A DNA stretch of 9,473 nt from contig ONMY01000033.1 of assembly GCA_900318975.1 (NCBI GenBank), positions 1 through 9,473 on the forward strand, read 5' to 3'. Position 1 is the first letter of the stretch; each line of letters starts with the position of its first letter. The notes below the pieces were generated by a model. It ran no database searches. It had not been told where the DNA came from and saw only the letters and a list, made by a program, of their open reading frames with translations. This stretch comes from an uncultured Bacillota bacterium (lineage in GTDB: Bacteria; Bacillota_I; Bacilli_A; Izemoplasmatales; UBA1188). The position numbers and the translations under genes are program-made. Positions 1 to 7,129 of this stretch are shown here, piece by piece.

Positions 1-480
1 GGCGAAAACTATCTGAACTGTAATATCGTATCAAATAGTGGCTTAAGAATTGAAGGCGATTCAAAGATCACTATATCATCAAATAGTACATACACAATAA
101 GCGTAGGTGGGCCTCTTGAAATAACCGCAACCGACATAGTAATTAACAACACAAGCTCTCTTTCATCATCAAGCGCTATTAAACTTAATAGTTTAAGTAG
201 TGAACTTTCAGTAAGCACTGGGCATTTAGTTATAGAATCAACTAATGGTTCTGCAATAGAAGATTATGGGACAGGCCCAAATAATATAACCTTTGGTTAT
301 GGTTATGTTGAACTTACTGGTAAAACAAACACAATTAAAAATGTATTCCCAACATCTTCAGTTAATGTTAGTGGTGCAATTGTTGTTTTGAATGGCGAGA
401 TACCTCTTTTTAATCCATTAATATCTGTCAATAATGGTATTCTCTATTCAAAGGGTACAATTGCTTTTGCTCAAAATGGT
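1..480 (+). other. Beta-helix-like region of the surface protein
   Basis: Residues 1-160 are a run of short beta-strand-sized segments rich in Ser, Thr, Asn, Ile and Val with glycine turns, such as KITISSNSTYTISVGG, LEITATDIVINN and HLVIEST. This rhythm is typical of parallel beta-helix or carbohydrate-binding (Cthe_2159-like) regions in Firmicutes surface proteins, but no exact family is assigned. A Gly/Asp/Pro-rich linker (SPGDGTIGDTP) follows at about 496-528. The region continues beyond the left edge of the window, so its full size is unknown. Confidence 0.45.
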
Positions 481-3400
481 GATACATCTATTTCACCTGG
501 AGATGGCACTATAGGTGACACTCCTGAATATGAATGTTTGATGTCTTTCATCGAAGAATATGGTTTTTACTATAAAACTAATAATGGTTTTACAAAGTAT
601 AATACTGATGAAATGACTATCTCATATTCAGATGTAGAGTCACTAAATATCAAAGAAGCAATCATCGCAAAAGGTGTATATCAAGATCCAACTCTTGATA
701 CATTATCTTTAACATCATCATATGTATTTGGAGATTTAACACTAACTCCTCAAGAAGAAGAGGATACATATATTGAAACGTGCTTTATTGAAGGAAGTGT
801 TAAGGGAACATACTATCAAGGTGGTAATGTTGTAATAAATGGAAAACTTCTTTTAGAAGATACAATAATTGTTAATCCTCCAACAGATTTAATTACTGAA
901 TTTGAATATGATGGTGATATACACTTTATCGATTTTATTGAACATGAATATTATCATGTTTCAAGTGAATCAACAAATTCACTAACTGAACCTGGAGAAG
1001 TAGAAGTAAAACTTGTTCTTGAAGCAATGGAAAGTGAAGAAATCACAAGTCATCTTCTTTGGGGTGATACTCTTGATAAGGCTGATAAAGTATATACTTT
1101 AAAAGTTACAAAGATAGCTATTGATAAACCTACAGTTGATACTACCCCTATAACATATGATGGTTTTGAACACTCACTAACTATTGAAGAAAATGAGCAT
1201 TACACCATCGTAAGTAACGCTTATACAGGTGCCGGAAACCACACAGTAACAGTATCACTTTTAGATACGGATCATTACATGTGGGATGATGAGACAACAG
1301 ATGATTTAGAATTTACATTATCAATTGAAAAATATGTTGTAACTATTCCGACAGTTGATGAAACGCCAAAAGAATATAATGGCATGGAACAATCTTTAGA
1401 AATTGCTACTAGCAGTTACTATACTATATCGAATAATGCTCAAACATTTGCTGGTGAGAATACAGTAATAGTTTCATTATCAGATAAAGATAATTACATT
1501 TGGTCAAATGACTCAAGTGATGATTTAGAATTTAAATTAATCATTTCAAGCAAGGTTATTACAGTTCCAAGAGTAGATACATCTCCATTTACCTACGATG
1601 GATTAGAACATTCTCTATCTATTCCAACAAGCGAATATTATGACACACTTGGAAATAGCGAGACAAATGCAGGATTATACACAGTTACTTTAAGTTTAAC
1701 TGATAAATTTAACTATGTATGGAGTGAAAGCGGTGACATTGAAGATATCACTTTCACTCTTACAATTAACAAAATTGTAATTGAAATACCATCTGTTGAA
1801 ACAACGGCCTTTACATATGATTCAACTCCTAAGTCACTAGAAATAGACGAAAGTGAATACTATACTATATTTAATAATAGCGCTACTACACTAGGTCCAC
1901 ACACAGTTACTGTTTCATTAAATGATAGTACAAACTATGAATGGGATAATGGATATTCAGATGATCTTGAATATGAACTTTATATCTATCCTATGAGAGT
2001 AGATAAACCAGCCATTTATCAGTATGAATTCATATATGATGGATTTGAACACCATCTAGATATTGACGAAAGTGAATATTATAGAGTATATAATAATTCT
2101 CTAACTGAAATTGGAAGCGTAAGTGTCGAAGTAGAACTCATAAGTGAATACTATGAATGGAGTGATGGCACAAGCGAAAATCTAGTATTCACACTTAGAG
2201 TAAGAGAAGAATATACAGAAAATAACTACATATACTACGTATATGATGATTCAATTCTACCTGATATAAATAATCCAAATGATGAAACATTTCAAGAAGA
2301 AATATATACCTTTAAACCACTCTCACATCCACTAATAGAATTTATTGGATGGTATTTAGATTCAGGATTTAAAACTTTAATCACTGATACTGAAAACTTA
2401 AGTGGTTATAACACTCTTTATGGTAAATTCACTTATAAACCTTATGAATTAATACTCGATTATAATGGAATAACCTATAAGAAAAAAACTGAGGTAAATA
2501 TCGGCTCATTTAGTCCGGATGAAACAATATCTATACCTCTAACTGACTATGTTCCAACAGTTAGTGGATATCAATTCTCTGGGTTTACAGTCGGGAATAA
2601 AACATATGTTTTCACATTAAAAACTGATAGTAATATTCTATCTAATGTTAAAGATGGAAAAGTAGTTTTAAAAGCTTTATATTCAATAAGTGATATAAAT
2701 GAAAATGAATCAATAATTGGATTCTATAACACTGATGATACACCATCAAGTCCTGTATCTCTTGATGGCATTAATTATAAGATCCAAAATAACACCATAG
2801 CTAATGAATCAAGTATTAATAGTAGAAGAGAGGAAATATTCAATCTTGCGTTTGGTGATTCAAACTACTTTAGTGAAAATGAACTAGCACTAAAAGAAAC
2901 ATCATCATATACTCTAACTCTTTTAAAGAATGATTCAATAGTCACTTTAAACACTATCTCACCTAAAGCTAAAATAATTATTCCAATAAATGAAACAGAA
3001 GGTCTATTCACAAAATATGTAGTAATACATGAATCAACTTCTAAAATGGTAGTTGCCACAAGAAGTGATAAATTTGGAAATGAAGATATCAATGGTAAAT
3101 ATCTATCATTTATGATAGATGAACTTGGAAGTTTTAGCATTGTTGGTGTAAAAGCCTTCATCTATAAAGAATTTATGGAAGAAGGAATGGATTTTGAATA
3201 TAACGATGGATATATAAATGAATCATTAAAATGGCTCTTTAAAGAATATGAAAGAGATTTTTATAATACAACAATTGATAGAGATTATTCAGTTGGAAAG
3301 CACTACCTAATAGTAACACCTAAACCTGGATATTATTATAGGGTTTTAGAAAAAGATTATGATGAACCGCACGAATACACTGATGGCACAAATGAATCAT

Positions 3401-4941
3401 TAAAAATCAATTACTCAATTAAAAAACACTACACTACTATAGAATTCAATAACCTTAAATCCCTTACTCTAGATGATTTTGAAATATCATACAATAGAAT
3501 ATCTTTAAAGAGAGAATATATCGGTAAAATCGAAATAGAAACTGCAGAATTCACTTTTGATACAGCTACAGATACTAGATATATCTATGATACATATATC
3601 AGTAATCTTGTAGAAGATGAAACATTCAATATCAAAATTAAATATGTATATCTTTCAACCGATACGTACTTCTCAAGCGAAGAAATAGAACTTATACTTG
3701 AATTTAAAACTCCATCATTTAATGAATATATAGCTTCAATTGTAGAAAATGAAAAGTATCCACTCTCATTTAGAAATCTAATTTCAAATCTAAAAGAAGA
3801 TTTCCCTATTGATGCAATAGATATCATGATTCAAGCATTCGATAAACTAGATTCCTTAAAACTTGAATCAAAAGATTCAAAATACTTTGATAAGATTGAT
3901 GAATACATAGAAGGAATAAAAGAAAACATTGTTGAATTCTCTAAGGATAAAACTGATGTTACTGAGATTAGTATCTATATCGGAAATATCACATATGATA
4001 CAGATTCAATAATGAAAAACATCAATGAATCAGTTTCAAATGTAGAAGACCTTGTACAAAATGAAAACATCCATAAAGATTTAGAAGAAAAATATGGAAA
4101 CTATATCGATTCATTAATGGAAGATGTCTTAAATAATATTGATGGACTATCGGAAGATGAACTTAGAGAAAAGACAGAATTCATAAGCAATACAACAGAA
4201 ACCCTCTCTAACTTAAATAATCTATATAAAGATGAAGTAGAAAACGCATATAAAGATGAAGAAAAACAATATGGCACACTTCTTGGCGGAATCTATTCAA
4301 CAAAAGTAAATGAGCTTATGAGCGATGAATATCTATTCAACCTTGATGTTCATGATTTCTCAAGATTCTATGATTATGTAGATACATCAGTTAAAGGTGT
4401 AAAATCATTAATAAACACCATTAAAAACTGTGATGGTGCAAACTCTAAATTTGTTTTAAATATTGAGACAAGTATCAAAGTTATTGAAGTTTCAACATTT
4501 AGAGACTTCAATAAAGAAGAAATGGATGAATTATTCTACTATCAAGCAGATGAAGCATTATATCTTCACGTTCAAGAACTCATGCTTAAATATTTAGATG
4601 CTTGGTTTGATGATATAAAAAGTAGTGGCAAATATTCTAAAACAAAACTAAAAGAGATGGAAAAAGAATATTTAAAACAAAAAGAAATCGTAAGTAGTGA
4701 TGAAACATTTAAACCAATCTATCTAGAAGCTAAAAAGAATGTAGAAGAAGGAATGGGCGAGAATGCAAACCTCAATACCATTTCAACATCTATTAGATCT
4801 ATGAATATTCTTGATTTCTTTAAAACAACATCACAAAAAACATTCACAACTATTGATGGAGTTATTACAGCTTTTGCATCAATTCTTGTAATCGGATTTA
4901 TTGCCCTTTTAATACTTAAGAAGAAAGGAGGAATAATCTAA
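1..4941 (+). CDS. Giant cell-surface protein with Ig-like repeats and C-terminal membrane anchor (5' partial)
   Basis: The frame is open from base 1 to TAA at 4939-4941, giving 1646 visible residues; the start and any signal peptide lie upstream. The TTG at 388 has no Shine-Dalgarno site and sits inside continuous Ser/Thr/Asn-rich beta sequence, so it is not the start. Visible order in residues: beta-helix-like region 1-160; mixed beta region 175-287; six Ig-like units 288-735; InlB-type region 741-895; beta-sandwich 970-1050; an isolated divergent unit 1052-1142; an undefined beta region to about 1239; a charged helical stalk 1240-1613; membrane helix 1621-1639; tail KKKGGII. The protein is acidic and Tyr-rich with only four visible cysteines. 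Inference: it is exported and anchored by the C-terminal helix with most of the chain outside, probably for adhesion or surface display. No catalytic motif and no LPxTG signal were seen. Ligand and family name are unknown. Confidence 0.9.
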   Translation, partial: GENYLNCNIVSNSGLRIEGDSKITISSNSTYTISVGGPLEITATDIVINNTSSLSSSSAIKLNSLSSELSVSTGHLVIESTNGSAIEDYGTGPNNITFGYGYVELTGKTNTIKNVFPTSSVNVSGAIVVLNGEIPLFNPLISVNNGILYSKGTIAFAQNGDTSISPGDGTIGDTPEYECLMSFIEEYGFYYKTNNGFTKYNTDEMTISYSDVESLNIKEAIIAKGVYQDPTLDTLSLTSSYVFGDLTLTPQEEEDTYIETCFIEGSVKGTYYQGGNVVINGKLLLEDTIIVNPPTDLITEFEYDGDIHFIDFIEHEYYHVSSESTNSLTEPGEVEVKLVLEAMESEEITSHLLWGDTLDKADKVYTLKVTKIAIDKPTVDTTPITYDGFEHSLTIEENEHYTIVSNAYTGAGNHTVTVSLLDTDHYMWDDETTDDLEFTLSIEKYVVTIPTVDETPKEYNGMEQSLEIATSSYYTISNNAQTFAGENTVIVSLSDKDNYIWSNDSSDDLEFKLIISSKVITVPRVDTSPFTYDGLEHSLSIPTSEYYDTLGNSETNAGLYTVTLSLTDKFNYVWSESGDIEDITFTLTINKIVIEIPSVETTAFTYDSTPKSLEIDESEYYTIFNNSATTLGPHTVTVSLNDSTNYEWDNGYSDDLEYELYIYPMRVDKPAIYQYEFIYDGFEHHLDIDESEYYRVYNNSLTEIGSVSVEVELISEYYEWSDGTSENLVFTLRVREEYTENNYIYYVYDDSILPDINNPNDETFQEEIYTFKPLSHPLIEFIGWYLDSGFKTLITDTENLSGYNTLYGKFTYKPYELILDYNGITYKKKTEVNIGSFSPDETISIPLTDYVPTVSGYQFSGFTVGNKTYVFTLKTDSNILSNVKDGKVVLKALYSISDINENESIIGFYNTDDTPSSPVSLDGINYKIQNNTIANESSINSRREEIFNLAFGDSNYFSENELALKETSSYTLTLLKNDSIVTLNTISPKAKIIIPINETEGLFTKYVVIHESTSKMVVATRSDKFGNEDINGKYLSFMIDELGSFSIVGVKAFIYKEFMEEGMDFEYNDGYINESLKWLFKEYERDFYNTTIDRDYSVGKHYLIVTPKPGYYYRVLEKDYDEPHEYTDGTNESLKINYSIKKHYTTIEFNNLKSLTLDDFEISYNRISLKREYIGKIEIETAEFTFDTATDTRYIYDTYISNLVEDETFNIKIKYVYLSTDTYFSSEEIELILEFKTPSFNEYIASIVENEKYPLSFRNLISNLKEDFPIDAIDIMIQAFDKLDSLKLESKDSKYFDKIDEYIEGIKENIVEFSKDKTDVTEISIYIGNITYDTDSIMKNINESVSNVEDLVQNENIHKDLEEKYGNYIDSLMEDVLNNIDGLSEDELREKTEFISNTTETLSNLNNLYKDEVENAYKDEEKQYGTLLGGIYSTKVNELMSDEYLFNLDVHDFSRFYDYVDTSVKGVKSLINTIKNCDGANSKFVLNIETSIKVIEVSTFRDFNKEEMDELFYYQADEALYLHVQELMLKYLDAWFDDIKSSGKYSKTKLKEMEKEYLKQKEIVSSDETFKPIYLEAKKNVEEGMGENANLNTISTSIRSMNILDFFKTTSQKTFTTIDGVITAFASILVIGFIALLILKKKGGII
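862..2205 (+). repeat. Tandem array of six Ig-like (YDG/MBG-type) repeats inside the surface protein
   Basis: Unit boundaries, set six codons before the conserved Pro, are 862-1110 (divergent first unit, 83 aa), 1111-1329 (73 aa), 1330-1548 (73), 1549-1770 (74), 1771-1989 (73) and 1990-2205 (about 72). Shared landmarks are: Pro followed by a VDTTP-like stretch, then Y-D/N-G (YDS in unit 5), an SL.I strand, a paired-Tyr motif (EYY, EHY, SYY), a TVTVSL-like strand, one Trp in Y.W, and an acidic SDDLEFTL-like closing strand. This layout resembles the bacterial YDG/MBG repeat domains that form rod-like chains of Ig-like folds. The units have diverged strongly in both protein and DNA, so this is an old duplication, not a recent slippage array. 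Confidence 0.85.
2221..2685 (+). other. InlB-type (Listeria-Bacteroides) repeat region of the surface protein
   Basis: Two consecutive segments, 2221-2442 and 2443-2685, look like InlB B-repeat (Flg_new-type) modules. The first carries the family hallmark F.GWY.D followed by a closing Y.KFTYK strand. The second begins YELILDYNG, contains SGYQFSGF where the family has GY.F.GW, and closes VVLKALYS, matching the usual final strand before the next module. These modules commonly sit next to Ig-like repeats in Firmicutes adhesins. The first match is clear; the second is weaker. Confidence 0.6.
2908..3150 (+). other. Beta-sandwich domain of the surface protein
   Basis: Residues 970-1050 run from YTLTLLKND through IIIPIN and YVVIHEST to a closing stretch KYLSFMIDELGSFSIVG. 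This order (a strand, a Pro-containing core strand, a 'voice-like' Tyr strand, then an F.TD.fs.Y.i ending) resembles a small beta-sandwich often seen near the C-terminus of Gram-positive surface proteins, whose usual ending is F.TDHFSTY. The assignment rests on this pattern only. Confidence 0.4.
3154..3426 (+). repeat. Isolated divergent copy of the Ig-like repeat
   Basis: About 950 nt after the main array, residues 1052-1142 repeat its landmarks in order: an EYNDG in place of TYDG, then ESL, DFYNTT for the paired-Tyr strand, SVGKHYLIVTP for the G.HTVTVSL strand, YYYR where the array has Y.W, and DGTNESLKINYSIKK, close to DGTSENLVFTLRVRE at the end of the last array unit. The Trp is replaced and an insertion precedes the last strand. 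I read it as a seventh, degenerate unit. Confidence 0.5.
3718..4839 (+). other. Alpha-helical stalk of the surface protein
   Basis: Residues 1240-1613 switch from beta-rich to long charged helical sequence dense in Glu, Lys, Asp, Leu and Ile with very few Pro or Gly, for example DLEEKYGNYIDSLMEDVL and KTKLKEMEKEYLKQKE. Several stretches are compatible with helical bundles or coiled coil. The segment lies directly before the membrane helix, so it probably lifts the beta-rich repeats off the membrane. No known domain was recognised. Confidence 0.6.
4861..4938 (+). other. C-terminal membrane anchor and lysine tail of the surface protein
   Basis: Residues 1621-1639 form a 19-residue uncharged hydrophobic helix ending ALLIL, followed by the tail KKKGGII and the stop. 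The lysines fit a stop-transfer signal with the tail in the cytoplasm and the bulk of the protein outside. The upstream flank (KTTSQKTFTTIDG) contains no LPxTG-like sortase motif, so membrane retention rather than covalent wall attachment is the simplest reading. Confidence 0.75.
4924..4931 (+). promoter_or_regulatory. Ribosome binding site AAAGGAGG inside the preceding gene
   Basis: A near-perfect Shine-Dalgarno sequence sits 9 nt before the ATG at 4941. It is wholly inside the surface-protein gene, where it reads as codons AAA-GGA-GG(A) for the K-G-G of the C-terminal tail. It fixes the start of the next gene. Confidence 0.85.
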
Positions 4942-6110
4942 TGATAGAAAAAGAAGAAAATGTAAAAATCCTTGAATCAACATCCGTTAATGAAATAGTA
5001 GTTGTAAATGAAGCGACTTTATCAAAAGATAATCCAGAGGTTAAAGAATCAATACCAGTTGATGAGATAAAACAAGAAAAAGAATATAGAAATGATTCAA
5101 AGACAATAAGAAATGATGTTAGAAAGAAGTTATTTGGCTTAAATCTCTTATCATCTGCAGGATTATTAACCGCAACTGGCCTTGTGATTGCAACTTCAAC
5201 TGGACTTATTAACTATTCAATGTCATCATCATTTAAAGAATTCTACTACGAAGATGGAAAGGTTTGCTACCAAGTCGAATTTGATAATCTAGATATCAAA
5301 AACAAAAACACCTTATCTTTAAGAATCAACGAAGAAAAGAATGAACTAATTGAATATAAGCTTATATATGACTATGATACTTTTATCATCGATAAAAATA
5401 TCACTAATATAAGAAAAACAGTTGATTTTAGTGAAATTCCTCTTCTAGTAGATGAACAAAATACAATCTCATCATATCTTAATTCACTTGGAAAGGATGA
5501 GGCAATCTCATACACCTATAGTGCAAGTGAAAATGATATTAGTTATTATCAAGATGTTGTCCTAATGGATAAGGGAAAGAAAGGCACAATCACAGGATAT
5601 TTTACCGTCAATATGGATAGGATTAAAGAAGAATTATCAGTTGATGGTGAATATATGCATTACTATGCAACTCTATTTGGATCAACCGGACTTCTTGATA
5701 GGAATTTTGACAGATATGCAATTAAAGTTACATCACTAATATCTAAGTTTAATACGATATCAGGTGAATGTAACTGTGTATCTAGAAAAGCTGATGGAAC
5801 ATACCACGTCTTACTCGATTTTAATGATGATTATGGGTATTTTGATTTCAAAGAAATCTATATGAAAGATATAAATGGTAATGAGAGCGAAAAGATTACT
5901 GAAATGTTCTCATGGCATAGTGAAATAAGAATTCCAGTATTAAATCTTTCTGGTTCATCAGAAATTCATCTAACCTATATCGATACATCAACAAATCAAA
6001 AAGTAGAACTAATATTTATTGATGGATCAAAGGATATTCTAGTTAGATATGATGATGGAAATGAAGAAATATTTGAAAGTTTTGAAAATGAATTTGATAT
6101 AAAAGTTTAA
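4941..6110 (+). CDS. Single-pass membrane protein with large extracytoplasmic beta-rich domain, family unknown
   Basis: This 389-residue protein is not recognised. Residues 1-63 are hydrophilic and acidic, ending in a basic patch (R58, R61, K62, K63). Residues 64-91 form one membrane segment rich in Gly, Ala, Thr and Leu. The basic flank predicts an N-in, C-out topology, placing about 297 residues outside. That outer part alternates short beta strands and acidic loops, suggesting two or three Ig/FN3-like folds. It contains three cysteines (C109, C277, C279) and no visible catalytic motif. The N-terminal tail carries two similar motifs, ESTSVNEI (12-19) and ESIPVDEI (36-43). The start overlaps the surface-protein stop by one base (TAATG), so the two are translationally coupled. 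Inference: it is a partner, chaperone or accessory subunit of the giant surface protein. A signal-peptide reading is unlikely because the hydrophobic segment starts at residue 64. Confidence 0.85.
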   Translation: MIEKEENVKILESTSVNEIVVVNEATLSKDNPEVKESIPVDEIKQEKEYRNDSKTIRNDVRKKLFGLNLLSSAGLLTATGLVIATSTGLINYSMSSSFKEFYYEDGKVCYQVEFDNLDIKNKNTLSLRINEEKNELIEYKLIYDYDTFIIDKNITNIRKTVDFSEIPLLVDEQNTISSYLNSLGKDEAISYTYSASENDISYYQDVVLMDKGKKGTITGYFTVNMDRIKEELSVDGEYMHYYATLFGSTGLLDRNFDRYAIKVTSLISKFNTISGECNCVSRKADGTYHVLLDFNDDYGYFDFKEIYMKDINGNESEKITEMFSWHSEIRIPVLNLSGSSEIHLTYIDTSTNQKVELIFIDGSKDILVRYDDGNEEIFESFENEFDIKV

Positions 6111-6114
6111 GGAG
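6108..6114 (+). promoter_or_regulatory. Ribosome binding site overlapping the upstream stop (TAAGGAG)
   Basis: The stop codon TAA of the 389-residue gene is the first part of TAAGGAG, the Shine-Dalgarno site for the MscS-family gene, 5 nt before its ATG. This supports the start at 6120 and coupling of the two genes. Confidence 0.8.
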
Positions 6115-6119
6115 AAAAT

Positions 6120-7118
6120 ATGAAAGCAAAGGAAATTATCTTAGTAGTAATCAAATGCATTCTAGGTGCAGTTGGTATTACTCTTGCAGTATTAATTGCT
6201 GGAAGAGAAGACTTCTTCACCGATGCATCATTCTTTTACACATTATTTGATGAAGCATCTAAATTAAATGCTTTAGAAGTGATTCTAAGAAGTGCCCTAA
6301 TAATCCTTATGGTACTTGGGGTATATATCTTCTTAAAATTCATAATTGGCCTACTTACAGCCAAAAATCAAAAGGCAAAGACCTTATGTGATCTAATATT
6401 ATCACTCGCAAACTACATTGTCGCAATTGCGATAATCTTAATCGTAATTGGTGCATTTGGAGTTGACACATCAACATTAATTGCTAGTGCAGGAATTATG
6501 TCACTTATTATTGGTCTTGGTTGCCAAACACTAATTAGTGATATTGTCGCAGGACTCTTTATCGTCTTTGAAGGTGATTTTAAAGTTGGTGATGTAGTAG
6601 TTATTAATGGTTGGCGTGGTACAGTTCAAACAATTGGAATTAGAACCACAAAAATAATAGATGCTGCTGGAAATGTCAACATCGTAAACAATAGCTCTAT
6701 TTCAAATATCATAAATAACACTAAAGAATTATCTGTCGCAATAATCACTTGTGGAATTGATTATCAAGAATCACTTGAAAGAGTAGAAAAAATAATCGAG
6801 ACAAACCTCGACTACTTTAAACATAGAATTCCATCAATCGTTAATGGACCATTCTATAAGGGTGTTGAAGAACTTGGAGATAACTCAGTTATCATCAAGC
6901 TTGTCGCTGAATGTAAAGAAGAAGACAAGTATCAAGTTCAAAGAGATATGAATAGATGTTTAAAACTTATTTTTGACAAAAATAACGTTAATATTCCATT
7001 CCCACAAATCGTTATCAATCAGCCTGCTCAACCAGTAAAAACTGCTCCAATTAATATGGATGATTTTGTTGACAAACAAAAAGAAGAATCTAAAGACTTA
7101 GATGTCTTTAACCAGTAG
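6120..7118 (+). CDS. mscS: MscS-family small-conductance mechanosensitive channel
   Basis: MscS channels open when membrane tension rises and release solutes during hypo-osmotic shock. The 332-residue protein has the family layout: TM1 at about 6-26, TM2 at 54-80 and TM3 region at 92-150. TM3 includes the pore-lining, small-residue-rich stretch SAGIMSLIIGLGCQTLISD, which aligns with the GAAGLAVGLALQG region of E. coli MscS. The beta domain follows: FEGDFKVGDVVVINGWRGTV (150-169), IGIRTTKI, then a VNNSSI motif where most homologues have IPN. The C-terminal alpha/beta domain ends in NVNIPFPQIVIN (289-300), matching the classical 'SFPYPQ' ending, and is followed by a 32-residue charged tail. Length is slightly above E. 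coli MscS (286). The gene is in a tight operon-like array behind two surface proteins. Family assignment is firm; the exact paralogue is not. Confidence 0.93.
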   Translation: MKAKEIILVVIKCILGAVGITLAVLIAGREDFFTDASFFYTLFDEASKLNALEVILRSALIILMVLGVYIFLKFIIGLLTAKNQKAKTLCDLILSLANYIVAIAIILIVIGAFGVDTSTLIASAGIMSLIIGLGCQTLISDIVAGLFIVFEGDFKVGDVVVINGWRGTVQTIGIRTTKIIDAAGNVNIVNNSSISNIINNTKELSVAIITCGIDYQESLERVEKIIETNLDYFKHRIPSIVNGPFYKGVEELGDNSVIIKLVAECKEEDKYQVQRDMNRCLKLIFDKNNVNIPFPQIVINQPAQPVKTAPINMDDFVDKQKEESKDLDVFNQ

Positions 7119-7122
7119 GAGG
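7116..7122 (+). promoter_or_regulatory. Ribosome binding site overlapping the upstream stop (TAGGAGG)
   Basis: The TAG stop of the MscS-family gene forms the first bases of TAGGAGG, a strong Shine-Dalgarno site ending 7 nt before the ATG at 7130. It supports that start and indicates coupled translation. Confidence 0.85.
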
Positions 7123-7129
7123 AAATCTT

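Noticed and set aside
9..218. Minus-strand open frame of 69 codons
   Set aside because: It lies wholly inside the large plus-strand gene, has no ribosome site, and encodes no recognisable domain; it is a shadow of the opposite strand.
388..390. TTG as start of the large gene
   Set aside because: The frame is open to base 1, there is no ribosome site, and the protein style is continuous across it.
2865..3827. Minus-strand open frames at 2865-3161 and 3585-3827
   Set aside because: Both are antisense to the large surface-protein gene, are Ser/Ile-rich as expected from the complement of its codons, and lack ribosome sites.
4800..4941. LPxTG-type sortase signal at the C-terminus of the surface protein
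   Set aside because: The region before the membrane helix reads KTTSQKTFTTIDG with no LPxTG or close variant.
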